A stretch of 64,000 nt of DNA from Ktedonobacteraceae bacterium (GTDB taxonomy: Bacteria; Chloroflexota; Ktedonobacteria; Ktedonobacterales; Ktedonobacteraceae), in NCBI GenBank assembly GCA_035653615.1, contig DASRBN010000030.1:62001-126000 (forward strand), in the 5' to 3' direction. Positions 32,551-41,335 of the stretch are shown piece after piece. Position numbers and translations under genes: made by a program. A model generated the notes under the pieces. That model did no database searches. It saw only the letters and a program-made list of their open reading frames with translations, and was not told where the DNA came from. Every line of letters starts with the position of its first letter. Within the stretch, counting starts at the first letter, position 1.

Positions 32551-35268
32551 CTAAGAAGTCAAAATCTCCTGCTCAAGCGCCTGCTCTTGCACGGAAATCT
32601 GTCCCTGGTACTCGCCGCTGTAGATCAGCAGGTTGGCGACCAGGCCGGTCCAACCTGTCTGGTGGTTGGCACCGAGACCAGCTCCGTTATCACCATGGAA
32701 GTATTCGTAGAAGAGCAGCAAGTCGCGCCAGTTGGGATCGCGCTGGAACTTCTCGACACCGCCGTGTACGGCCCGGCGCCCATTCTCGTCGCGCAGGAAG
32801 ATGTGCGTCAGGCGGCGCGAAAGTTCGACGGCGATCTCCGAGAGCGTCATGAGCTTGCCTGATCCGGTAGGAAACTCAACTTTGAACTCGTCGCCATAGA
32901 AGTGGTAGAAAGCCCGCAGCGAGTTGATGATCAGGTAGTTCAAAGGGAACCAGATGGGACCGCGCCAGTTAGAGTTGCCGCCAAACAAAGCGGTGGTCGA
33001 CTCGGCAGGTTCATAATCGATGGTGTGGATCGTGTCATCCAGCGCGAGCGAGTAAGGATGATCCTTGTGATAGCGCGAAACGGAGCGCAATCCATATTCT
33101 GAAAGGAATTCCGCCTCGTCGAGCATCACTTTCAGGATGCGTGGCAGCTTGTCCCTGTTCACGATGGCTAGCAACATATGCTGGCCGTGTTCATCGCCCG
33201 CTACTTGCTCGACATGGTTGTTAATATCTTCCCAATTGTTGATGAACCACTCCATGCGCTTTTTAAAACTGGGCAGTTGATCGATGAGGTCTGATTCGAG
33301 GATACAAATGGCAAACAATGGGATCAGGCCAACCATTGAACGCACCCGAAGCGGTAGTTTCATTCCGTCCTTGCTGTGCAGGACATCGTAATAGAAACCG
33401 TCCTCCACGTTCCACAGTTCGATACCATCTGTCCCCATATCATTCATGGCATGAGCGATGTAGACAAAATGCTCAAAGAATTTGCTGGCGATATCACTAT
33501 AGGCGCGATTCTCCTTTGCCAGTTCAAGGGCAATCGTGAGCATGTTCAGGCAGTACATAGCCATCCAGCTGGTGCCATCAGATTGTTCCAGGTGACTGCC
33601 ATTAGGCAACATGGTGTTGCGATCAAAGACTCCTATATTATCCAGGCCCAGGAAACCGCCCTGGAAGACATTCTGGCCCTCGTAGTCCTTGCGGTTCACC
33701 CACCAGGTAAAGTTCAGCAGCAGCTTCTGGAAGACCTTTTCCAGGAAATCGCGATCTCCTTTGCCGGTCGCATGCTTCTCGATCATATAGACATGATAGG
33801 TCGCCCAGGCATGTACGGGCGGGTTCACATCGCTGAAAGCCCATTCATAAGCCGGTATCTGGCCGTTGGGGTGCATGTACCACTCGCGTAGAAACAGGAT
33901 GAGCAGGTCTTTCGCGTAGGCAGGATCGATGAGCGAGAGCGTGGTGCAGTGGAAAGCCAGGTCCCAGGAAGCATACCATGGGTATTCCCATTTATCGGGC
34001 ATTGAGATCACATCGGAGTTATAGAGGTGTGTCCAATCGTGATTGCGTCCATGGAGGCGTTGTGGCGGCGGAGGTGGCTGAGCGGGATCGCCCGTGAGCC
34101 AGGTTTTGACATCATAGTAGTAGAACTGTTTGCTCCACAACATGCCGGCGAAAGCCTGCCGCACAACGCGCTTTGCGTCATCTGAGAGACTATCAGGAAT
34201 GATCGTACCATAAAACTCGTCGGCCTCACGCTGGGCCTGCGTGAACATGTTTTCAAAGGTATCATCAAACGGCAGAAAATCTTCTGGATGCGCTTCAGCA
34301 AAGCGCATCTTTACGATGCGTGTTTCACCAGGAGCCAGGGTGAGGTGATAATGGGCCGCTACCTTGGTACCTGTTTCAGCCGGATTGATGGCGTCCTGCT
34401 TGCCATGCACGATGTAATCGTTAATGCTGTCTTTGACGTAGGGGCTGGCGTTCGGAGTGCCGTAGAGCCGCTGGTTATTGGTTTCGTTCTCGGTGAAAAG
34501 GAGCGGGGGCGTTTCATCACAGTACAGCCAGCGTTTTCCATAGTATTCATGCTCGGTCTTCACCACGCAGTATGACTCCATCAAGAGCGGTGGATGATAG
34601 TGGCTGAGTGAAGGACGAGGCGCGTTAATTTCCCACGACCACGTATTGCGAAACCAGAGCGTTGGCAGCAGATCAAGTGTGGCAGTATCCGGGCCGCGAT
34701 TGATGATGGTGTAACGGATCAATATATCTTCGGGGCCGGCTTTGGCATATTCAACAAAGATATCGAAATAGCGATCCTCGTCGAAAATGCCGGTATCAAT
34801 CAATTCATATTCGGGCATAGCGCGATCCCGGCGCCTGTTTTCTTCGACCAGTTGTGCGTAGGGATAGGCGGCCTGCGGATATTTATACAGGTATTTCATA
34901 TAGCTATGAGTAGGCGTGTTGTCGAGATAATAGTAATATTCTTTGACATCTTCGCCGTGGTTGCCTTCCGGGCCGCTTAAGCCAAACAGGCGCTCTTTGA
35001 GAATGGGGTCTTGCCCGTTCCAGAGTGCCAGGGCTAAACAGATATACTGGTGGCGGTCGCAGATGCCGGCCAGCCCGTCTTCTCCCCAGCGATAGGCTTT
35101 CGAGCGAGCTTGATCGTGCGGGAAATAATCCCAGGCCGTGCCATCCGGGCTATAATCTTCACGTACCGTTCCCCAGGCACGTTCGCTGACATATGGTCCC
35201 CAGCGCGTCCAGTAAACGCTGTGCTGCTCTGTTTGCTGAAGTCTTTCGTGTTCGGGTGTGGTGGTCAT
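32551..35268 (-). CDS. GH63-type glucosidase
   Basis: The start at 35268 (AAGGAAGGA upstream) gives 905 residues. The N-terminal part has the conserved bacterial GH63-like blocks [45 protein letters not shown] and [20 protein letters not shown]. The C-terminal (alpha/alpha)6 barrel has [63 protein letters not shown] and [14 protein letters not shown]. No signal peptide is seen, so it acts in the cytoplasm, probably on alpha-glucosides or glucosylglycerate-like solutes. The exact substrate cannot be read. Confidence 0.88.
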   Translation of the reverse strand: MTTTPEHERLQQTEQHSVYWTRWGPYVSERAWGTVREDYSPDGTAWDYFPHDQARSKAYRWGEDGLAGICDRHQYICLALALWNGQDPILKERLFGLSGPEGNHGEDVKEYYYYLDNTPTHSYMKYLYKYPQAAYPYAQLVEENRRRDRAMPEYELIDTGIFDEDRYFDIFVEYAKAGPEDILIRYTIINRGPDTATLDLLPTLWFRNTWSWEINAPRPSLSHYHPPLLMESYCVVKTEHEYYGKRWLYCDETPPLLFTENETNNQRLYGTPNASPYVKDSINDYIVHGKQDAINPAETGTKVAAHYHLTLAPGETRIVKMRFAEAHPEDFLPFDDTFENMFTQAQREADEFYGTIIPDSLSDDAKRVVRQAFAGMLWSKQFYYYDVKTWLTGDPAQPPPPPQRLHGRNHDWTHLYNSDVISMPDKWEYPWYASWDLAFHCTTLSLIDPAYAKDLLILFLREWYMHPNGQIPAYEWAFSDVNPPVHAWATYHVYMIEKHATGKGDRDFLEKVFQKLLLNFTWWVNRKDYEGQNVFQGGFLGLDNIGVFDRNTMLPNGSHLEQSDGTSWMAMYCLNMLTIALELAKENRAYSDIASKFFEHFVYIAHAMNDMGTDGIELWNVEDGFYYDVLHSKDGMKLPLRVRSMVGLIPLFAICILESDLIDQLPSFKKRMEWFINNWEDINNHVEQVAGDEHGQHMLLAIVNRDKLPRILKVMLDEAEFLSEYGLRSVSRYHKDHPYSLALDDTIHTIDYEPAESTTALFGGNSNWRGPIWFPLNYLIINSLRAFYHFYGDEFKVEFPTGSGKLMTLSEIAVELSRRLTHIFLRDENGRRAVHGGVEKFQRDPNWRDLLLFYEYFHGDNGAGLGANHQTGWTGLVANLLIYSGEYQGQISVQEQALEQEILTS

Positions 35269-35487
35269 GAGTTGTCTATCCTTCCTTTCCATCTTCCAGG
35301 TGATGTGTTTTTCTCACATTGTACTAGATAGACAAAGAAAGTCAAAAATTGTTACGAGAAGACAAAAGGTGTTCCAATCCTTGAAAGCCTGCATTTGATC
35401 ATTGGCCTGAATATTCATGTGATATTCTGGTAGAAAGGTTTGGAGAAAAAAAGTATGGGCCGATATGAAAATTGTGAAGGAAATGAT

Positions 35488-36408
35488 ATGCGTACTGAAA
35501 TCAAAGATGCTCATGAACGAATAGCAGGCTATGTACGAACAACACCGATTATGCATCTTGAAGCAGGAGCATGGGGACTCGATGCACACGTGGTGTTGAA
35601 ACTTGAACAACTCCAGCATACCGGGTCATTTAAGCCACGCGGAGCATTCAATCGTATCCTGAGTCATGAAGTCCCGGAAGTGGGTGTAATTGCTGCATCC
35701 GGCGGCAATCATGGTGTAGCTGTCGCCTACGCTGCAAGGCAGTTGGGATATCGCGCAGAAATATTTGTGCCGGAAGTGTGTCCCCCTGTAAAAGTGCAGC
35801 GCCTGGGGGATTATGGAGCGCAGGTATATCTGGTAGGAGCGACCTATGCCGAGGCATTGCTGGCAAGCCAGGCACGTGCAGTCGAGACGGGTGCGCTGGT
35901 GATTCATGCCTATGACCAGCCCGAAGTTGTTGCTGGTCAAGGTACACTTGGGTGTGAATTTGCGCGACAGGTTCCCAATCTTGATACGGTCCTGGTAGCA
36001 GTGGGTGGAGGAGGTCTCATTGCGGGTGTAGCGGCCTGGTTCGAGGGCAATGTGCGCGTTATTGGTGTAGAGCCGATATCTGCGGCGAGCATGGCAGCCG
36101 CGCTTCAAGCAGGAGAACCGGTCGATTTCAATGTGGGAGGGGTAGCCGCGGATTCTTTAGGGGCCAGGCGTGTCGGAACGTTGGCGTTTGATTATGTGAA
36201 ACGCTATGTTGATCGCGTTGTCGTTGTTCAAGACGAGAGCATCCGGGCAGCTCAGCGCGTCCTGTGGAACGACCTGCGGCTTGTGGCGGAGCCAGGAGGA
36301 GCAACCGCCGCTGCCGCGCTAATCAGTGGAGCCTACCAACCGGCACCGGGCGAGCGAGTTGGTGTGGTAATATGCGGAGGCAATACTGATCCCGGCCAGG
36401 TTGTATGA
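35488..36408 (+). CDS. Threonine/serine dehydratase (PLP fold II)
   Basis: ATG 35488 has GAAGGAA upstream and gives the usual family N-terminus (MRTEIKDAHERIAGYVRTTPI); an upstream ATG at 35455 is also possible. The 306-residue protein has the PLP lysine in SFKPRGAF, the substrate loop ASGGNHG, the phosphate-binding GGGGLIAG and the C-terminal SGGN-like ICGGNTD. It deaminates threonine or serine to 2-oxo acids. There is no ACT regulatory domain, so it is of the catabolic or short type. tag follows after 21 nt. Confidence 0.88.
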   Translation: MRTEIKDAHERIAGYVRTTPIMHLEAGAWGLDAHVVLKLEQLQHTGSFKPRGAFNRILSHEVPEVGVIAASGGNHGVAVAYAARQLGYRAEIFVPEVCPPVKVQRLGDYGAQVYLVGATYAEALLASQARAVETGALVIHAYDQPEVVAGQGTLGCEFARQVPNLDTVLVAVGGGGLIAGVAAWFEGNVRVIGVEPISAASMAAALQAGEPVDFNVGGVAADSLGARRVGTLAFDYVKRYVDRVVVVQDESIRAAQRVLWNDLRLVAEPGGATAAAALISGAYQPAPGERVGVVICGGNTDPGQVV

Positions 36409-36429
36409 AAAGGAAAGAGCATATTTATT

Positions 36430-36975
36430 ATGGCAACGAGTTACTGTGAAGCAGCGCAACTGAATCCCCTGCACAAATCCTATCATGATACTGAATATGG
36501 CTTCCCGTTGCGTGACGACGCCACTTTGTTCGAGCGCCTGGCATTAGAGATCAACCAGGCAGGCCTCTCCTGGCTTACCATCCTGAAGAAAAAGGATGCC
36601 TTTCACCGGGCATTTGATGGTTTCGATATTGATCGTGTGGCAGCATATGGTGAGAAAGATGTAGCGCGGCTCCTGGCCGATGCGAATATCATACGCAATC
36701 GTTTGAAAATAAACGCGGTGATTGAAAATGCGCGCAGGCTGCAAACGCTGTGTGAAGAATATGGATCGTTCGCTGCGTGGCTGGATCAGCATCATCCAAA
36801 AACGATGGCAGAGTGGCAAAAGCTGTTCAAGAAAACGTTTGTCTTTACCGGTGGCGAGATTGTGCGTGAGTTTCTGGTAAGTGTGGGATATTTGCCGGGC
36901 GCGCATGATCCGTCCTGCGTGATTTATGAACGGATTGCTGAATTGAAACCCGCATGGATGCAGGCTGGTGGTTGA
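36430..36975 (+). CDS. tag: DNA-3-methyladenine glycosylase I
   Basis: The 181-residue protein matches Tag: CEAAQLNPLHKSYHDTEYGFPLRDDATLFERLALEINQAGLSWLTILKKKDAFHRAFDGFD, then VFTGGEIVREFLVSVGYLPGAHDPSC. The zinc-binding set appears kept (Cys6, His of YHDTEYG, and the H-x-x-x-C at the C-terminus). It removes 3-methyladenine from alkylated DNA. It is likely co-transcribed with the dehydratase. Confidence 0.93.
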   Translation: MATSYCEAAQLNPLHKSYHDTEYGFPLRDDATLFERLALEINQAGLSWLTILKKKDAFHRAFDGFDIDRVAAYGEKDVARLLADANIIRNRLKINAVIENARRLQTLCEEYGSFAAWLDQHHPKTMAEWQKLFKKTFVFTGGEIVREFLVSVGYLPGAHDPSCVIYERIAELKPAWMQAGG

Positions 36976-37016
36976 GGGTAATGCCGGACCACACTCATTG
37001 GCGGCCCGGCAAGTTT

Positions 37017-37514
37017 TTAATGGCGGTCTCGCTCGTGATGCTCTTTCACCATCTCGATCACGATTGCCAGTGCGAGGATAAACGGTGCATCGACGTTGGG
37101 GGCGACATCAACGGCGTAGCTGTCGCGGAAGAGCGAGAACTGGCGACCAATCTGCGCTAGCAAATTGCCTTGATCATCGCTCACAGTGAAATTCCAACGC
37201 CATATATCGCCATCGACGTGGAACACGATGCCGTTTTCTCCCTCCACCTTGAAACGCTCGCCAAAAAAGCGGAATTGCTCGTGTACATCGGCCCACAGCT
37301 GGCCGTTGCGATAGATCTGGTAGTGCGGCAGAAGCGACAGGATGCGCTGTTTGATATGCACCAGTTCCTGGCCGGTATAGCGATCGAACATCACCAGGTC
37401 ATCGCCGATGTGGAAAAATTTGCCGCGCACCTCAAAGACGGGATTGCCGGCATCGTCGCGAATGACAAATGCCTCTGTCAGGCTCCATGCGCGTTCTCGT
37501 AAGTGATATCGCAT
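37017..37514 (-). CDS. LURP-one-related (LOR) family protein
   Basis: The 165-residue protein has the Tubby-like beta-barrel pattern of LOR proteins: MRYHLRERAWSLTEAFVIRDDAGNPVFEVRGKFFHIGDDLVMFD, then ELVHIKQRILSLLPHYQIYRNGQLWADVHEQF, and a single C-terminal hydrophobic helix (DAPFILALAIVIEMV). Plant members act in defence and related phospholipid scramblases share the fold; the bacterial role is unknown. It is convergent with tag. Confidence 0.85.
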   Translation of the reverse strand: MRYHLRERAWSLTEAFVIRDDAGNPVFEVRGKFFHIGDDLVMFDRYTGQELVHIKQRILSLLPHYQIYRNGQLWADVHEQFRFFGERFKVEGENGIVFHVDGDIWRWNFTVSDDQGNLLAQIGRQFSLFRDSYAVDVAPNVDAPFILALAIVIEMVKEHHERDRH

Positions 37515-37550
37515 CGATTGTAGGTTTCCTTCCTCTTTTGTATTGCGTTG

Positions 37551-38219
37551 TTACGATTTCAGAAATTGCTCCATAGTAAAGTTTCTCAGGTCGCCGATAT
37601 GTAATACGTGAATGTCAGGACTAAAGTTGTCCGGCACCTGTTTCGCATAGTGTCCCTGTTCAACGAATACCGTCGTCAATTTCTTACCCATAAGGGCCTT
37701 GGAGTCAACCAGGATATCCGGCTTATCATCAATCATGACGTAGTGATCGGCAGGATACTTCTGGAGAATCTCTTCCAGGTGCTGTTGCTTGTGCGTATAG
37801 ATCAGAACGCGGCCCTCCACACTTTCTGCCAGATCGCTGCGAAAAATCTTCTCGGACTGAAAGAATTGATCGCCATCGGAGACAATGACCGTCAGTCCCA
37901 TCGAGCGAAGATGCTGTAGCGTTTCGAGGGTATGAGGATACAGGGCATTATAGAATGGGTAGTTGTCAAAGATCGATTCCGCGTGAAGAAAGGTCTGCTC
38001 GTCCAGTTCGGAAAGCGGGATTTCTTCACGCAGCCGGCGAAAAGTGAGGGGTATGTCGACGACGCTCCTTTCTTTACGCACCGCTTCATAGAGTTCCCAG
38101 AAGCGGGCAGCTAATTTCGGCCCTAGCTCCACTTCAAGATGTGTGCTGAAATCCTCTTTCACTTTATCGTTATCGATCAGCGTGTTATCGACATCGAGTA
38201 AGAATACCAGTGTTGGCAT
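37551..38219 (-). CDS. HAD-superfamily hydrolase
   Basis: The 222-residue protein has the four HAD motifs: DVDNTLIDND (nucleophile Asp near residue 9), SDGD (motif II, VIVSDGDQFF), Lys in the FRSDLAE region and MIDDKPDIL (motif IV). The cap is helical (about 20-90), typical of subclass I phosphatases. The substrate is unknown. The ribosome site AGGAAATTT precedes ATG 38219. Confidence 0.85.
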   Translation of the reverse strand: MPTLVFLLDVDNTLIDNDKVKEDFSTHLEVELGPKLAARFWELYEAVRKERSVVDIPLTFRRLREEIPLSELDEQTFLHAESIFDNYPFYNALYPHTLETLQHLRSMGLTVIVSDGDQFFQSEKIFRSDLAESVEGRVLIYTHKQQHLEEILQKYPADHYVMIDDKPDILVDSKALMGKKLTTVFVEQGHYAKQVPDNFSPDIHVLHIGDLRNFTMEQFLKS

Positions 38220-38285
38220 AAATTTCCTGCTTTCTTTAAAAAATATCGTTACCTCTTACTTCTATCACTGTTGACCGGCATCAAA

Positions 38286-38348
38286 TAGGGACAGCGCCTG
38301 GTGCCTGCCCTCATCAAGGCTCAGGACAGGCACCAGGCGCTGTCCCTA
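38286..38348. repeat. Palindromic repeat, 25-bp arms, GGGACAGCGCCTGGTGCCTG family
   Basis: Arms 38286-38310 and 38324-38348 are inverted with a single mismatch and a 13-nt loop. This is the best copy of the family also seen at 10088-10165 and 16213-16248. The remainder of the 371-bp gap (38349-38590) is AT-rich and shows no gene that I can see. Confidence 0.85.
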
Positions 38349-38590
38349 CGGGGATGGTGAACTCGACATCCCTTATTACCGCATCTGGTTGTGAACATTC
38401 ATATTTGCGCTTACTAAGATGATTACGCCAGCACGAGTGTAAGGGATGATGGCTCCTTGTGTCAAGGAAAAAGCTCCTGCCTGCTTATTTCTCGGAAAAA
38501 GAATAGTCCATAAGGCTTGAAACACCGTATACCGGTATATACTCTCACGTCATCAATTCGTACAATGGAATGCCAGGGAGGTAAGACACT

Positions 38591-38965
38591 ATGAAGAGCA
38601 AAGATATACCGAAAAAGGCGGCGATTTATGCCAGGGCTGATGGCTTTCCATTAGCATATGAATCCGGTTCTCTGACATCGCAAATTGATTTGAATACTCA
38701 ATACTGTAAGAAGCATGGCTATGCAATTGTGGCTGTTTTCCAGGAGATAGCTACCGGCGCAATTTCTGAGAGGGTCGAGTTTTTAAAACTCAGGCAGGCA
38801 CTGGAGGAACATGCATTTGATGTAATTGTCGTCTCCTCATTTGATAGACTCAGTGAAGATCGTTCAATTGTCCAGGCTTTTATTATTGAGGCAGAAGGAA
38901 AAGGTTATTGGGTTGAATCGGTAACTGAACCAGAGATTGATATACAGGAGGAATTGCTGGCATAG
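38591..38965 (+). CDS. Solo serine-recombinase catalytic-domain protein, nucleophile missing
   Basis: This 124-residue protein (ribosome site GGGAGG) follows the resolvase N-terminal fold: KAAIYARADG, SLTSQIDLNTQYCKKHGYAIVAVFQE, TGAISERVEFLKLRQAL and FDVIVVSSFDRLSED. In active enzymes the first strand ends Y-x-R-V-S with the nucleophilic Ser; here it is A-D. The Arg-rich active-site segment is also altered (ISERVEF instead of S-x-x-R-P). There is no DNA-binding domain. It is therefore unlikely to recombine DNA. It may be a domesticated regulator or a decayed fragment, but its frame and ribosome site are intact. Confidence 0.7.
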   Translation: MKSKDIPKKAAIYARADGFPLAYESGSLTSQIDLNTQYCKKHGYAIVAVFQEIATGAISERVEFLKLRQALEEHAFDVIVVSSFDRLSEDRSIVQAFIIEAEGKGYWVESVTEPEIDIQEELLA

Positions 38966-39102
38966 GTATCCCTCTTTGGCTTCGCCAGGGGCCTGAACCG
39001 AAGGTCATATAGAGCTTGAATTTTGCTGCACCATGAAACCTCTTGTGATACAATGGGATGTAGTAGCTCATTATTTGTATACTTTACCGCACGAGAGACA
39101 AA

Positions 39103-39363
39103 ATGAAAATTCTGTTCCAAAGTAGAGATTTTGTGAGCATTGATGGAGCAGGACTTGGTTTCAATAGCAGGCGACCGGCAGGTAGTCCCTGGCATTTTCA
39201 GGGAAAGGTGCATCATCTGCAATGGCAGGGTAATTATGAGTGTCATTGGAAAGGTCCAGAATTGTTCTGGACGGTATATGGTGATGACCGCCTGCTCCGG
39301 CTTGCGGAGGCCTTGAAGTCCCGGGGGTATGTCGTGGAAGTGAAACAAGATAAAGAGCCATGA
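39103..39363 (+). CDS. 86-residue hypothetical protein coupled to an ATP-grasp ligase
   Basis: The ATG at 39103 follows CGAGAGAC. The protein is soluble and rich in Trp, His and Gly (FNSRRPAGSPWHFQGKVHHLQWQGNYECHWKGPELFWTVYGDD), ending in a short helix (RLLRLAEALKSRGYVVEV). Its stop overlaps the ATP-grasp start by 4 nt (ATGA), so the two are translated together. No family is recognised. It may be a partner of the ligase, or less likely its substrate peptide. Confidence 0.65.
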   Translation: MKILFQSRDFVSIDGAGLGFNSRRPAGSPWHFQGKVHHLQWQGNYECHWKGPELFWTVYGDDRLLRLAEALKSRGYVVEVKQDKEP

Positions 39364-40631
39364 ATAGAACAAAAGAGAATATTCCTCAGCGGGTATTGCT
39401 GTTGATGTCTCCTGCCACCTACCGGGCTGGAGCTTTTTTACATGCCGCCAGGGATCTGAATCTTGAGGTTGTGGTGGGCATTGATCTTCCAGAAACGCTC
39501 GCCGATTACTGGCACGTTCCGCTGGGCATCGATTTTGCCGATCCCGAAGCGTCGGTTCAAACCATTGTCGAGTTTGCGCAGGAACATCCGCTCGCGGCCA
39601 TTCTTTCGGTCGATGATAGCGCAACTGAACTGGCGGCACTTGCCAGCGCGGCCCTGGGGTTGCCCTGCAACTCGCCAAAAGCAGCAGAGGCGGCCCGCGA
39701 TAAACTGCTGATGCGCACATTGATGTCGGCGGGTGGCGCTCCCTGCCCTGTTTTCCGGCCATTTTCGCTGGGTGATGATCCCGCCTGGATTGCCGGTCAG
39801 GTAAGCTATCCATGTGTCTTAAAACCGCTGCGTCTTTCGGGCAGCCGGGGAGTGATACGTGCCAACAATGTTGATGAATTCATCGCAGCCTTCCATCGTC
39901 TCAAGCGCATTCTGGTTGCCGAGGGCAATTCGGCCTATGAAACCTCTTTTCTGGTAGAGGACTTTATCCCCGGCTTTGAAGTTGCCCTGGAAGGCATCCT
40001 GACATATGGACAATTGAAGGTGCTGGCGCTCTTCGATAAGCCCGATCCATTGGATGGCCCTTTCTTTGAAGAGACCATCTATGTGACGCCCTCGCGCCTG
40101 CCTGCCAGGGTACAGGCGGAGATTGCGCGCTGTGTATCCATTGCGGCGGCATCGCTTGAATTGCGCGAGGGGCCGGTACATGCCGAGTTGCGTGTCAACG
40201 AGCAGGGTCCCTGGATGCTGGAGATTGCTGGACGTTCCATCGGTGGATTGTGTTCGACCATCCTGGAATTTAGCTCTGGTATGTGCCTGGAAGAACTGAT
40301 CCTGCGTCACGCTATCGGTGAGAAAATTACCAACGTTGAACGCGATCAACACGCCGCGGGCGTAATGATGATCCCGATTCCTTCTGCCGGCATACTCAAG
40401 GGCGTGCATGGTGTTGAAGAAGCTGAGAAAGTGCCGCTCATTACCGGCGTTGAGATTACCGCAAAGTTGAACTATCCTCTCATGCCCTTACCAGAAGGAG
40501 CCAGTTATCTCGGCTTCATCTTTGCGCGCGGCGATACTCCTGTCGAGGTGGAAGCGGCTATTCGCAAGGCGCATAAGTTGTTGCGGTTTGAGATCCGGCG
40601 GGAAATCCCCGTATTAGGACGGAGCTTGTAA
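39360..40631 (+). CDS. ATP-grasp ligase, carboxylate-amine type
   Basis: The 423-residue protein has an N-terminal Rossmann-like domain (RVLLLMSPATYRAGAFLHAARDLNLEVVVGID), the ATP-grasp core (DKLLMRTLMSAGGAPCPVFRPF, YPCVLKPLRLSGSRGVIRANN, FLVEDFIPGFEVALEGIL), a Mg2+-binding segment (HAELRVNEQGPWMLEIAGRSIGG) and a C-terminal LAL-type domain. It resembles L-amino-acid ligases (BacD/YwfE-like) and carbamoyl-phosphate-synthase-like ligases. It probably joins an amino acid or peptide to a carboxylate through an acyl phosphate. The substrate is unknown. Confidence 0.87.
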   Translation: MNRTKENIPQRVLLLMSPATYRAGAFLHAARDLNLEVVVGIDLPETLADYWHVPLGIDFADPEASVQTIVEFAQEHPLAAILSVDDSATELAALASAALGLPCNSPKAAEAARDKLLMRTLMSAGGAPCPVFRPFSLGDDPAWIAGQVSYPCVLKPLRLSGSRGVIRANNVDEFIAAFHRLKRILVAEGNSAYETSFLVEDFIPGFEVALEGILTYGQLKVLALFDKPDPLDGPFFEETIYVTPSRLPARVQAEIARCVSIAAASLELREGPVHAELRVNEQGPWMLEIAGRSIGGLCSTILEFSSGMCLEELILRHAIGEKITNVERDQHAAGVMMIPIPSAGILKGVHGVEEAEKVPLITGVEITAKLNYPLMPLPEGASYLGFIFARGDTPVEVEAAIRKAHKLLRFEIRREIPVLGRSL

Positions 40632-40697
40632 GTTCCGCCGCGCTTGAAAAGGAATAAAATAGCTGCCTCTGCGGTTTCGATACTATGATCAGGTTAT

Positions 40698-40797
40698 GCA
40701 CATTGCGAGAGGCGATCTTCATATGCGAGGGCCAGCACCAAAGCAACTGGTGCTGGCCCTCGCATGTAGCTACTCGAGATAGCCACTCTCAATGTGC
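40698..40797. repeat. Nested palindrome of about 100 bp
   Basis: Inner arms 40724-40740 and 40748-40764 are perfectly inverted over 17 bp (core GCGAGGGCCAGCACCA) with a 7-nt loop. Outer arms GCACATTG (40698) and CAATGTGC (40790-40797) with GAGAG/CTCTC extensions enclose it. The double symmetry looks like a small mobile palindromic element rather than a plain terminator. The rest of 40798-40980 shows no gene. Confidence 0.75.
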
Positions 40798-40980
40798 GAC
40801 ACTACTATCAGTAAGCAATGCCGCAATGCTGAGATTATGCTTAACTTTCAGCTTCGTATTGCTTGAAACTGTATAAGTTTTCGCCTCTCAGTAATTCTTG
40901 GGATTACACGATTTTATGACAGAAAACGTTTCAAGGGAAAATGATAGATTTTATGGATATATACGAGGGAATGAATAATC

Positions 40981-41328
40981 ATGGTTGAGACGTATCCGAC
41001 CGACCGCGCATCATTGGAACGCGATTGCAATAGAGAATACTTTATTGCCGGCGGACCCGGTGGCCAGCACCGCAATAAGGTTGAGACGGGCGTCCGCCTG
41101 ACCCATCGTCCAACCGGCATCGTGGTGACAGCTACTGAACGCCGCTCGCAACATGCCAACCGTGAAATGGCTTTTGAGCGTATGGCCGAACGCCTTGAAG
41201 AGCGGCAGCGTGTCGTGAAGCCGCGCACAGCAACACGGCCTACGCCAGCCAGCCGCGTGCGCCGGCTTGAGACGAAACGGCGTACAGGCATGGTAAAGAG
41301 ACTGAGGTCGGCTCAGGTGGAAGAGTAG
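40981..41328 (+). CDS. Class I release-factor-like protein (ArfB/PrfH type)
   Basis: The 115-residue protein contains the peptidyl-hydrolase motif GGPGGQHRNKVETGVRLTHRPTGIVV, followed by RRSQHANREMAFERMAERLEE and a basic tail (ETKRRTGMVKRL). It has only the GGQ domain and no stop-codon recognition domain, as in ArfB, which frees stalled ribosomes by inserting its basic tail in the empty mRNA channel. It is shorter than E. coli ArfB (140). It ends 8 nt before the convergent PQQ-propeller gene. Confidence 0.87.
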   Translation: MVETYPTDRASLERDCNREYFIAGGPGGQHRNKVETGVRLTHRPTGIVVTATERRSQHANREMAFERMAERLEERQRVVKPRTATRPTPASRVRRLETKRRTGMVKRLRSAQVEE

Positions 41329-41335
41329 TACTATA

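Noticed and set aside
32164-32862. 232-residue plus-strand open frame across the repeat at 32385-32513
   Set aside because: It runs through a palindromic repeat and the antisense of the GH63 and LuxR genes. No ribosome site or conserved motif.
38591-38965. Active transposon resolvase marking a mobile element
   Set aside because: The nucleophilic Ser and the DNA-binding domain are absent and no transposase or terminal repeats flank it.
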